DNA of 64,000 bases from Struthidea cinerea (Eukaryota; Chordata; Aves; Passeriformes; Corcoracidae). Below, one piece after another: positions 53,601 through 63,689 of the stretch (position 1 is the stretch's first letter; each line of letters opens with the position of its first letter). Made by a program: the position numbers and the translations under genes. Below the pieces are notes generated by a model. It ran no database searches and was not told the origin of the DNA. It saw only the letters and a program-made list of their open reading frames with translations. The stretch spans positions 3,327,085-3,391,084 of the forward strand of contig VZTI01005325.1 of NCBI GenBank assembly GCA_013397865.1, in the 5' to 3' direction.

Positions 53601-56600
53601 AGGGACCACGTGCCCCACCTGTCACTAACACAAAGTTTGGCACCACGCCTGTGCCACAGGAACTATGGACCTTGGTGCCCTATTACCCAGTTCTGGTGCT
53701 CTCCAAGTGAGCTTTCTTGCCAACCAGAGCTGTGAAAGCTTTTCTTTCCCATATACTTAGGAGATTGACAGTGGCTCACAGAGCTACCTTTCCCTCCTGC
53801 TTCCTCACTACATCAGCTGAGAGAGGCATTTATTTATGGAGGCAGTGAGGGTGTGCTCTGTACTGTCCTCTAGATTTCGAGTCTCCACTGATTGTACAAG
53901 CTCTGACAAACAGCTGCCTAAAGTCAGCCTTTGGGCGCACCTCTTGTGAGCACTGCCTTTCACACTGTGCATCACAGCATTATTTGCCCAGCAGCCTGAA
54001 AAATGTAACTGCACTGTTGGTATCCCACCCAGGGAAACTATAGTCTGCAGCATTTACAACTTGGTGCTGCATTTCTGCATTTTTCAGCGAGTAAAGGACA
54101 TGAATGTGTTTTGTGCAGCAGATACAAACTATCCAAAAGCAAAACATAAAAAAGAAACCTTCATTGTAGCATTGACCTATATCCCCTTCGTAGCTGTGTC
54201 CTGGTAGGAAGTTTTTCAGACAATTCTGAGAACTTGGCACGTGGCACTCTCATTGTGGCCCTAGAAAGAAAAGCGCTGCAGGTACTGCACATACAGACAG
54301 GGGTATAATCCAAGAAAGAAATGTCTTAATTTAACTCATCTCAAGTTTTGTTATTAAACACCAACCTGATTTATTTTAATTTTTGCTCTTCTGACAGTGA
54401 GACAAACATATTTCAGTACACACATCTGGTTAAAAAAACCCAAAGCTCTCAAAGAGAGATTCATATCATTGCATGTTTTAATTTTAATTTAGGTTGTTGA
54501 GTTTGAGTACAGTTCTTCCTCATGAAAATGAAGGTTTTTATTAGTGCCACTACAAATGCACAACACTCTTGAAGGGATAAAACAGAGGGAATTAGTGTTT
54601 CTTATTACTCCTACTCTTCGCCTGCATTAGCAGTAGTTAACAATGGGCTGCTGCTTCATACAGTTCCAGATACTACCAGGAAAATGATGCCAGTCACTAG
54701 TGCCAGAAGGAAACCCTCTCAAATGAGGTGCGATACTTGATGAGATTAAACAAATTACGTTGATTTAGAGAAGCCCAGGGGTTAACAAAGGCATCACACT
54801 AGTTGTGCCTAAAAAGCTTAATCCCCATCCAGGTCCACAGGTGAAAGAACACATAAACTGGTATTGTAACAGGAAGGAGGAGGCTGTAGAAACACAGGCT
54901 GTTTGTGCTGGTGCAGCCCTGGGGAAAGGCTTCGTCTACGCTGGCCGAGTAGAACAGGCCTGCTAGGGACAGGAGGGGAACGAGCACAGTCAGCGTGGGC
55001 AGGGAGGGCAGCAGCCCTGCCCCGGCCATCAGGCCCCGGTACCGTCGTGCCCGGCGGCTCCTCAGGGCTGCTCCGAGCCCTCGGCCGGGGGCTTCTTGTG
55101 TGTCATCCTGGCAGCCTCCGGAACCATGTTCGGGATGCCGTCGATGATGGGGTACGCGATGCCCAGCTCCTCGTTAATGAGCTCGTTCGTAGCTTCCTCG
55201 TACCTAGCCAGCCAAGTCGGGGGGGGAGAAACATCCAAGCAAAACATGAGGAGCAGTGACTAACCTGGGTTTGCCCAGGGCTCGGGCGCAGCTCCCCCGC
55301 CCCGTCCTCACCTCAGCGGCCGCTTGGAGAGAGGGCACACCAGGAAGCGCAGCAGCGATGGCTCCGGTGGCTGCGGCCGCGCTGAGCCTGAGCCTGAGCC
55401 TGAGCCTGAACCCGAACCCGAGCCCGAACCCGAGCCCGNGCAGCACGGCCGGGCCGCGCAGCATGGCCGCCGCTTCCACCGCCCACAGCCCGCAGCCCGC
55501 CCACAGCCCGCCCCGCGAGCGCCTCACGGGGGTTGCGCGTGTTGCAGAATGCAGAATGTATCGAGATTATCTTAAATCAGGGTGGTGGTCGGTGCTAAGA
55601 TCTTTGTACGCTTGCAAGACTAATCAGGAAGAAAGGAGACCTAGTCAGTGGAGCAGGCAGCAGCCAGCATTCCCTGGCCAAGGACATCCGGGAACTAAAA
55701 AGCCTTAAGGATGCAGTAAATCAAGGTGTTGATGTATGTCTGTATATACATTGCTAACTTGGCAAAATACTCAAGGTCCACGGATCCTGTAGCTGAACTG
55801 TGTTCATTACAAAACTAAAAATCATGCCCACAGGGCAAAAAGACCCCTGGCCGGGTGAAGACCTTTCCCCTGAGGGTGTGCGGAAGTTAGCTGGGGTTAT
55901 GTGACTTGTTTGGAAATTACTAACCAAGCATAACAGACTTGGAAAGTTATTAACTCTGAATTTCTGTGTATAAATAGTGGCTCAAAAAGTCTGGTGGGGT
56001 GTGCTTGATCTGTGGAATACCACCGAGTACGCAGGTTGGCACAACCCTGACATAAATACTCAGCGTTTCTCTCTCAGGTGTGTAATTATTGGCTTGTTGC
56101 ACACCAGGTAAGGAATCTGATTTTGTGGGCAACATTGGTGTCTCTATCTATGGGTGTCTCGGACTTTGCAGGTGTATTTTGTGGGTGAGAAGGGGGTGGA
56201 CGATGGTGGGGTGTCCCAGGAGCTCTTCAGCATCGCAGCCAGGACTCTCTGCCAGCCCGGCACTGGCACCTTCTGCCACTTCGCCTCCAGCCTTGTGTGG
56301 TTCCCCAGACAGGTAAGGCAGCCGTGTGTGGGTGGATGGGGGACCCACCCATGGGAAAAGGCAGTCATGGCTTTCTGGTGTGCTTGTTCTTAACCAGGCC
56401 TCGAGCTGTGAGGATGAGGACACCTTCCTCTTGATCGGGACACTGTGTGGAATGGCCCTGTTTAACTGGTGCATGGTGCCCTTCCCCTTCCCCAGGGCTC
56501 TCTACAAAAAGCTGCTGGACCTGGCCCCCACCCTGGAGGACCTTGAGGAGCTGCTGCCAACCGCAGGCCGGTATGATGAGTCAGGCACGGCCTGAGCTTC

Positions 56601-59600
56601 AGCTGGGTCCCTTGCCTTGACCATGCACAGGGAGATCCCAGAGGCTGAATTCGGGGCACCCGTGGCATCTACATTTGCCATTGTGAAGCTGCTAGAAGCC
56701 ACAGATTTCCAAGGAGGTCCTTGTCCAGAGCATGGATGTTGCTCTCAGAGGCTGGTATTGCCAAAACAAAAAGCCAAGCCTCATGGCTGAGAAGTTGTCA
56801 GGTCTCTGCTCCACAAGAGCTGAAGTCCACACTGTGAATATATAGTTCAAAACACTTTGGGCTGCAGTTTGGACTTGAAAGAACTAAGGACCCAATTATT
56901 AATGTTGGGGTTTTTTCTCTGATTTACTAATTATCAATTTTCACAATATTTTCTTGCACAAGTACAGTATTACAAAATGCTGCAGTTGTGCCAATTCTGA
57001 GAACTCTTGTGCAGAGTTTCCATGCACTGGGAGAGGAGATATCAGGCAGACATAGCAGGGAGAGGTGCTGCTGCCACCAACATAGTGCTTCGAGGCCCCT
57101 GAAGCCCAGCTTTCCACACAAGTGCTATAAACAACCAAGAAGATGAGAACCCCATCCCATGAGCCAGTGACTGTGTTGTGGTAAATTCCTGAGGTGCTAA
57201 ATTTACTGAGGTTCCTCAGTGAACTGGAACACAAGCATGTCTGCAATTCTTGGAGAGGTGCTGCACCCCAACACAATTCTCCCAGAATTCTGGTCCACAC
57301 TTAATTCTCCTTTCTGGTCCACACTTAATTCCTCACTAGGTAATGTCTGAAGTGAGGCTGTGGTCCCAAGCCCACTTGTCACTGAATTTTGTGTAAAGTT
57401 GTCCACACAGGGCAGGGGGATGGACTTGCCTGGAATCCTTTTTTTACTGGAGGCATTTGTGCTCAGCTCATGGCAGCAGCATGGTAGAATTTCAGGGCCA
57501 TATATGACAGTTCTGTGTGAGTGTAGGTGTTGTGTATATGTATGCATTTAAACACTGCTTTTCAAAGGATAGTTTTCAGCAGAATTTGAAAGTGCATTGA
57601 ATGGTCATGTTTCTTCTCTCTTTAATCCCTTTTGTTTTTTGACAGGAGTCTTCAGAGAATTTTGAATGAAGAATGTGATAGCTTGGACTTGGACTTCACG
57701 GTAAGACATCCCACGTAGGTACTTGGGCGAGACAGAGTCCCAGTGCAAATGACACAACTTGTCTGTAAACTCAAACCAGTGGGAGGGCTATGTCAGACCC
57801 TCTGGAAAGAATGAGAGAAGTAGCACATACATATCTGTCATATATAGACATAGCAGCCAATGTTTTAATTTATTTGCATAGATAATGGAAGGAGGAGATT
57901 CCACGGATGTTGTTGAACTTAAGAAAAATGGTGCCAACATTCCTGTCACTAAGGATAACAGGTCAGTTTTAGTTTTATATTCCTTATCCTGTTGTCTTAT
58001 TGTAAGTGTATGAAATAACATGTCTGTACCCATCCCCATGTACTGTTAGAAAATATTGACCTCTGTATTGTGCCATGGTCTTGGTCCAATAGATTGCACA
58101 CTTTCAGTTCCTGCTGTACTTGCTGCACACATGCCAGACATTGGCACTTTGTGCAAGCAGTGGATGAGAAGGGGATCCCTTTGACAACCTGGTATCAGCA
58201 TATGCAGATACCTGGCATTAACAGGAAAATTCGTAACAAATTTAAAAAATAACTGTGAACAGCATTTTCAGATGATTTGTCTGGGAAACCCAGCTATAGG
58301 TACACCTCTGTAAGGGTTTTTTCAGAGCAAAATGTTTCCTGCTTAGTTACGTATATGGAATGTATCTTGTACGTAAAGGAGAAGGAGCAATCTATCAATA
58401 AGGCTTTGTGTCAATATTAATGTCAGCACAGAGGACAGAGAGAAATTCTGTGTCCTGAATTATGCAGATGACCTGAGGACCCATAGGGATCCATGAAAGG
58501 GCTATTTAAGCTTGGAGTACAGCATTTACATTGAGTTGATTGTACAAGTACAATGTCACTACACAAATCCCCATCTGAAGGAGAGAGAAGAGTGAAACTA
58601 TTGATTAGCAGCTGTGCAAATATTTATTTCGATTTCAGGGAAATTCCTGGGCATTCATTGGGTGTTAGGTCTGCTAGGTTCCATCTTTTATAATAATCAA
58701 GTGTCTGATAGGATTTCATTGGAGTGTTCACATGAAGTACAAGGAGTGTTACCGAAATGAATCTATTCTGGCTGGAATTCTCTTTTATTTGTGAAGATGC
58801 TCCCAGCTTATTCAGTGAATAACTAATTGCCAGTGACGACTGGTCTCAGTGAAGACTGTGTCTGTACAGCACAGCAGGTCATATGGAATAAAGGAATAAG
58901 GCGTAAAGTTCTCTATAATTCTCCTTTTAGAAAAGCACCACCAATGCTCGTTTGGTATCTGTTGCAGGAAAGAATATGTTGATTTGTATGTGAATTATAT
59001 ATTCAATAAATCAGTACAGAAGCCATTTGAGGACTTTATGCAAGGGTTCTTAAGAGGCTGCCCAGCTAGATCTTGGAAGATGTTTTTCCCTGAAGAGCTG
59101 CAGGTTTTTCTCCAGGGACACACAACATTTGACTGGCATCTGTTGGAAAAGGTATTGTATACAAGCACAGCGTCCTTCTGCTCTATCTGCTAAGCATAGA
59201 CTACTTCTGACCTCATGTTTCATTGAGTGCATAGGTCATGAATAGATGGGCAGAAGCTCACAGGGTTTTCTCTTTGTTTCTATTTGTGTCGATGTTCTGT
59301 TTCTAATCTACATCAGCTACAAGAAGAAAGGGGAATAAGTATCAAGCTGCAACTCAGGGATTGTCATATGAATCTTTGAAAAACAAATAAACAAGCAGAT
59401 TCCAGAGGTTAAGGGGATTTGAATATCTATGAACAGGATTATAAAATTTATCAGATAAAATGTTGTTTTAAATATAAATGGAAATATTGAGGACTAACTG
59501 GCCTGTTTTATTTTTGTCTCTTTGACAGAATGTGGTGTACAGACAGTATAAGAAGTTAGATCAAACCATCAGGAATTTTTGGACTGTGTTTTACAAGCTG

Positions 59601-60508
59601 CCAGAAGAAAAAAAGAAAATGTTTCTTGGTAATATTTCAGGCATTTTAAACTTTTCATAGCCCTTTTCTTTCCCCCACAACACACATTCGAGATGGTTGC
59701 ACATAAAAACTACTGTAGTATAGTTCCAAACTGTAGCTTTTCCACATGTTCGCCCCTGCTGCTACCACATTTTCTAGTGAAAACCACAAGGAAATAACAC
59801 AAAGGGTTGCACAGGGACAGTTGACCCTCCTCACGTCCCTTGAGGTTTGCCTGAGTGCATTGGACCACCTTGAAGCCTGCTGTAACTTTATCCCTTACTT
59901 TTGTGGTTGTCTTGTTGGTCAGAGGCCTCAGCTTGTGTGAGCACACTGTGTTGATGTAAGCAATTTACCTTTCTCAAAGGGTTGCAGAAGCTAGGTCATC
60001 CTTTTTAAAGGTAGGTCACACCTAGCCTGGCCTTTCTCATCCACAAAGTCTACAATATAAAGTAGACGAGGGCTTGTAATTACTGTGAATAGGTAAGAGA
60101 CTTTAAACTGTATTCAGGTGCAAATTCAACAAAGCAAAATAATTAGCTTAGGAAAATAACTGTATGTTTACACTCATTTCCCTTCATGATTTTCATTAAC
60201 ATTAATTATTTTCATGTTTTTCAGTTAACATTATTTTGGTTTGGTTTTTACTTTGCTAACTTGTTCTTGTTTTTCTTTTTTTCATTCCTTCAGCTTTTTT
60301 GACAGGATCTGATCGAATCACTGGCTATGGACTGGAATGTTTTAGATTTTGTATTGCAGATCCTCAAATAGAAAATCCAGATGAGGTCTGTCCCTACGCC
60401 AGGACCTGCTACTTCATTTTGTTCCTCCCCAGATACAGCAGTAAAAAAATACTCAGAGAAAAGTTGCTTTATGCCATAGAGCATAATGAAGGTTTTGGCC
60501 TTGACTAA
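41474..60508 (+). CDS. HERC5/6-like: HERC5/HERC6-like RCC1-repeat HECT E3 ligase (complete model)
   Basis: Small HERC ligases join an RCC1-like domain (RLD) to a C-terminal HECT domain; HERC5 (human) and HERC6 (mouse) attach ISG15 to nascent proteins. Coding exons: 41474-41519, 42449-42581, 43267-43343, 43897-44118, 44882-44973, 45562-45692, 46644-46792, 47098-47177, 47490-47578, 48742-48801, 49349-49451, 49603-49780, 50101-50270, 50789-50938, 51355-51450, 52654-52755, 52830-52949, 56172-56312, 56398-56570, 57646-57700, 57882-57961, 58968-59151, 59529-59628, 60294-60508. Phases chain to 981 residues. The RLD (about 45-240) has repeats such as GGELFTWGRNTHGQLG, YSWGKNSFGQLGLG and CTFGAGGSGQLGHN. 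HECT occupies about 640-981; the catalytic cysteine is in YARTCYF (about residue 949), followed by LPRYSSKK and the end EGFGLD. Exon 1 is inferred from phase and its basic MAKGRRQRG start, which resembles HERC5. The 52949-56172 intron houses PYURF/PIGY on the other strand. Confidence 0.87.
45830..45999 (+). repeat. Duplicated 170-bp intronic segment, copy 1
   Basis: This segment, starting GTGCTTACCTACAAACTAAC and ending TTCAATGTTTT, recurs at 47301-47473 in the same orientation with roughly 90% identity by eye. Sequences beyond either end are unrelated. It lies in the HERC intron 45693-46643. Confidence 0.9.
47301..47473 (+). repeat. Duplicated 170-bp intronic segment, copy 2
   Basis: This is the second copy of 45830-45999, with a 4-bp TATT insertion and scattered substitutions. 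It ends 16 bp before the HERC exon at 47490, so it supplies the branch-point and pyrimidine region of that exon's acceptor. Confidence 0.9.
54537..54542 (-). terminator. Poly(A) signal AATAAA of PYURF-PIGY
   Basis: The minus strand reads CACTAATAAAAACC here, 257 bp after the PIGY stop. It would end a compact bicistronic mRNA inside the HERC intron. Confidence 0.6.
54799..55029 (-). CDS. PIGY: PIGY, GPI-GlcNAc transferase subunit Y
   Basis: PIG-Y is a small ER membrane subunit of the complex that makes GlcNAc-PI, the first step of GPI-anchor synthesis, and it activates the PIG-A catalytic subunit. The single-exon frame encodes 76 residues (human has 71). It has two hydrophobic segments, LPTLTVLVPLLSLAGLFYSA (about 9-28) and FYSLLLPVTIPVYVFFHLWT (about 47-66). 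Between them is the loop FPQGCTSTNSLCF, and the end is MGIKLFRHN. The last half matches mammalian PIGY almost residue for residue. The ATG is 32 nt after the PYURF stop on the same transcript, so it must be reached by leaky scanning or reinitiation, as known for the human mRNA. It is nested in a HERC intron on the opposite strand. Confidence 0.95.
   Translation of the reverse strand: MAGAGLLPSLPTLTVLVPLLSLAGLFYSASVDEAFPQGCTSTNSLCFYSLLLPVTIPVYVFFHLWTWMGIKLFRHN
55062..55464 (-). CDS. PYURF: PYURF (PreY), mitochondrial Trm112-like chaperone, upstream cistron of PIGY
   Basis: PYURF is a small mitochondrial protein of the Trm112/UPF0434 fold that stabilises SAM-dependent methyltransferases for coenzyme Q and complex I. 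Two minus-strand exons: 55312-55464 and 55062-55203, with a 108-bp intron (GTGAGG...TAG). Exon 1 ends LLRFLVCPLSKRPLR and exon 2 encodes YEEATNELINEELGIAYPII then DGIPNMVPEAARMT and stops at TGA (55064-55062); this is the conserved domain. The start MLRGPAVL fits the mammalian MLSG start. Between start and domain is a hexamer repeat coding (Gly-Ser)9 with one ambiguous base at 55439. As written the ATG is one base out of frame with the domain (295 nt in total); counting that N as spurious gives 97 residues. I take this as an assembly error in a repeat rather than a pseudogene. Confidence 0.88.
55270..55530. promoter_or_regulatory. CpG island, PYURF-PIGY promoter and first exon
   Basis: Very CpG-rich sequence covers PYURF exon 1 and about 65 bp upstream of its ATG. 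In human this island is a shared start for PYURF and HERC3. Here no plus-strand first exon can be recognised beside it, because LTR-like sequence begins at about 55540. Confidence 0.65.
55383..55438 (-). repeat. GGCTCN hexamer tandem repeat coding (Gly-Ser)9
   Basis: Nine hexamers of GGCTCG, GGTTCG, GGTTCA or GGCTCA on the minus strand encode alternating Gly-Ser in the frame of the conserved PYURF domain. An N at 55439 abuts the repeat. Confidence 0.85.
55540..56106 (+). mobile_element. LTR-like element between PYURF and the first HECT exon
   Basis: The segment starts near TGTTGCAGAATGC and ends near GGCTTGTTGCACACCA. It carries a TATA box (TGTATAAATAGTGGC, 55970-55980), a downstream leader-like stretch and ATAAATA about 75 bp further on. 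This layout resembles a retroviral U3-R-U5. CpG content drops abruptly at its left edge. No coding sequence or clear target-site duplication is seen, so both ends and the class are uncertain. It is followed directly by AG|GTAAGG. Confidence 0.5.
56571..57645. other. HERC intron, no gene; local 21-bp duplication
   Basis: No gene is seen in this intron. At about 57288-57331 the unit CTGGTCCACACTTAATTC occurs twice in tandem. Nothing else stands out. Confidence 0.6.
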
Positions 60509-61713
60509 TTCTGGGATAGAAGCACTTTAAAGCAAAAATAAGAAAACAAGTCTTTGTTTCACTTGTCATATTTTCTCTTAATAATTGCAATTTGCTGGTT
60601 TCTACCCTGCCTTATTTTTACTGCACTTTATAAACACCCGAGTGTGTGTATTTGCTGAGATTTTACATTGCTTATAAAATTGAGCTTAGACCAGATACCT
60701 CATAGTTAGACTGTAAATTTAGGAAAGAAGACTCCTGCTTGGCACACTTTATAGAAGGAAGCTGATAACCAAGCATATTTACATATTCATGCAGGCAGGG
60801 TCTGCACTGTTCTGGTTGTGTTAATACAGTGAGCTCCCAGCAGCAGAGATTCTGTGATTCTGTGATTTGTACATTTATACATTAGCAAGCACACAGCCAG
60901 GATGTGCTAAGCAGTCACCCTTGCAAGGCAAAGCTGGGGTAAGGTTTTCATCTGTGTTACTTAAGGGTTCTCTTGGGGAGCAACTAACTCTAATGAGACT
61001 GTGAATTGAAGGAGCAGTCTGTGCTCACCTGGATATGGCCTATGACTTATCTGTGACAAATTCTTAGGAGGAAAATTTGACCATTCCTAGACTTTTGAAA
61101 AAGCTACATGAATGCGTTATAATAATATAATATTTTGTTACTTAGTGTGATAACTGTGATATTTGTCGTGTTTCTTTATATCTTCTAAGGAGATGTTTCG
61201 CAATTAAATCATAAAATCTTAGGCTTGCAGAACAGATCTGTCTAAAGAGCCCTGTGGACATGAGGCTTGCAGGGCTTGTGGAATCTCATTGTCAAAACAG
61301 TGCAGAGCACTGGCAGGATATTAACACTGTCAGGCAGGATGTGTGTTTTCTGTGTATTTTGCTATGTGGAGAGAGGGAGAGAAACAACTGTCATTATTTT
61401 TCAGCAGTCTTCTCTTTGGTGTATTAAATGTGTCAGGGGACATCCATATGTAAAGAAGACTTCTGCTGTGTTAAATTAACTGATGATGGATTAAATTTTC
61501 ACCCCTGTAGCTGTGTTCTTCCTTCCTTATGCGTCTGCCTATGCAGATAAGCCTAGCAGGCAGTGTGTCTGTGTGCTCTGTCCTCCTTGCTATGGGGGAG
61601 CTGTTCCCAAGTGGAGTCAAAGGCTGATGTAAGCGTATTTCAAAGAGATGCATTGTATATGCTGAACAAGTCAGTCTTTCCTGTGTGATGCAGAATGACA
61701 TTGTTACCTAATT

Positions 61714-61738
61714 AAAAAAAAAAAAAAAAAAAAAAAAA
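61714..61738. repeat. A25 homopolymer
   Basis: An uninterrupted A run follows ACCTAATT. It could be the tail of an old retroposed sequence, but no source gene is recognised upstream. Confidence 0.85.
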
Positions 61739-62397
61739 GCTTCCTTTTAAGTTACAGTATAGTAATTAGTAAAAAAAAACTTAAAGCACTCACCACAAAC
61801 ACCAGAGCAGTACAGGAAAGCAGGTGCCATGTGAGTGTTGATGGGAAGAGGGGAAATAGGACCTCAGAGGATGGCAACTCCCAGCTGAGGGGAGCAAGGG
61901 GACATGGCCTGCTCAGACCTAATCGCTGTCCCCCTCACCCCCCTGGGACTAACAGGACATCACAGGGATACTTACATCCCCTAAGAAAGGCACCACTCTG
62001 CTGCAGGTGTATTTTTGCGGAAAGAGGGAACTGGCAGAAACCCAAGTTGTTGCCCACATCCTATGCCTGGCTGATGCTGCCACATCACCACAGATTTCTG
62101 GTTTGGCAGCTTAGCCTGCTGTTCTTCATCAGCCTGCTCCTGGCTGTTGTTTCCCTTTTTATGGTTTTCTAAGCCTCTGGTAGGAAATCCAGAGTGATCT
62201 TCTGTGCTGTGCAAGTACACAAAAGATGTATTCTCCTTGGAATTCAAAATAACCCATTAGAGATTAAATGATAATAGGTTTATTTAGAGCCTGGAGGTAT
62301 TTCCTTCTCATCATATGATGCAACATCACATGGGAGATTAAAGCCCAGAGTCACTTTCAAGGCTATTTTTAATGTGTCCTCAAATAATCCCTGCTTT

Positions 62398-62440
62398 TAT
62401 ATACATACATACATATATATATATATATACACACACACAT
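62398..62440. repeat. (TACA)n(TA)n(CA)n compound microsatellite
   Basis: Alternating purine-pyrimidine tract: three ACAT units, about eight TA units and then five CA units. Confidence 0.85.
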
Positions 62441-63689
62441 ATATTAGATAAAGACCTTCAGGGTAGTGGACTCCTCTCTGATATTCTGAAATTAATTTGG
62501 ACACTGGGTTGTGTCTACATTTTCTCAAGCACTGCCCGTTACAAAACATGCAGGAGAATATAACATGAGTGAGCATCACATTCAGCTGTGAGTTTAAAAG
62601 GCTTCACACAGGCAGCAAAAGTACATTGAACCTGCAGCAGGATTTTTTTTAGGTCACTCATCTGAGCTGGGCATCACCTGTAGACAAGTGCAAGAGCAGC
62701 CTTGAAACTTCTCCAGGAAGCTGAAATGTAACCAGTTAAAAATTGGTTTCAACAAGAGACTCTTGGCTCTCTCACACAAATTCCAGGCTTTGCTCCATCA
62801 TTTTCTTCTTTTTTTTTGGTTGTGTGTGTGTGTACCTTCTCCTTGATTGTGCAAACAGAAGCAGACGAAACCGAGTGTAAAGGGAAACACTCTATTTTGC
62901 AAAGGTCTCCAGACGATGAAATAAACAAAACAGAAACAAAAGCAAACACAGAAAGCATGTTTTCCTCTGTCTATGCTTTTAGTTATTCTGGAAGCTGCTT
63001 GTAACACTGGTTAAGCCAAAGCTGTTACAGCACAGGTGTAATTTTACACTGGAGCAGCTGTTTTTATTCTAAACACACATAATCCATGCAAATACAGGTG
63101 ATTTTTTACCTGATCCGTCACACATTGTCTGCTAAATACACAAACACTGCAAACTGCCAGAGATGTAGTGTAAAAGCCATGAATACTTGTGGGCACTGGA
63201 CTTACCTTAGGGACTTCTTCCCCCCATCCTGAGCCCTTGCAAACATCTGTCTGAGGTTTGCTCCAAATATTGACTGGCATTTTGGTGGCCTGAATGGGAT
63301 CCAGCTTGTGCATTGCTCTTGTGGAGCACAGTCTTCTTCTAATAGATGGCACTAAAACCAGAAAATCAGTCTCGGGAGTTACATAATTGCTTGCTCATTG
63401 GTTTGGGTTTTTTTTCCTCTCTGTCAACGGAAACTTTGACGACAAACCTTTTTTTGAGGTTAAAACTTTGTATAAAATGTGTGAGTTCCTAAACAAATAA
63501 GCCTGCCAGCTGACCAGAGGCCAGATAAACTGCGGAAGAAACAGGCTAGGAGACGGGAACTGACTACTGTTATTAGTAAGTGATATTTCGTGCTTAACGC
63601 ATTTTCAAACACTGGAAAGCTGGCTTTCCCTTGAGACCTTCATTTAGAACAGCTTAAATTCTGGAATGCGCTTAACTTCACCCGTTGAC

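Noticed and set aside
60848..60870. ATTCTGTGATTCTGTGAT, resembling a CR1 3' tail
   Set aside because: The upstream sequence does not resemble CR1, so the short match alone does not support an element.
61831..62172. 113-codon open frame with a hydrophobic C terminus
   Set aside because: The hydrophobic end is suggestive, but there is no promoter, no recognisable family and no conserved features. It is probably chance in intergenic DNA.
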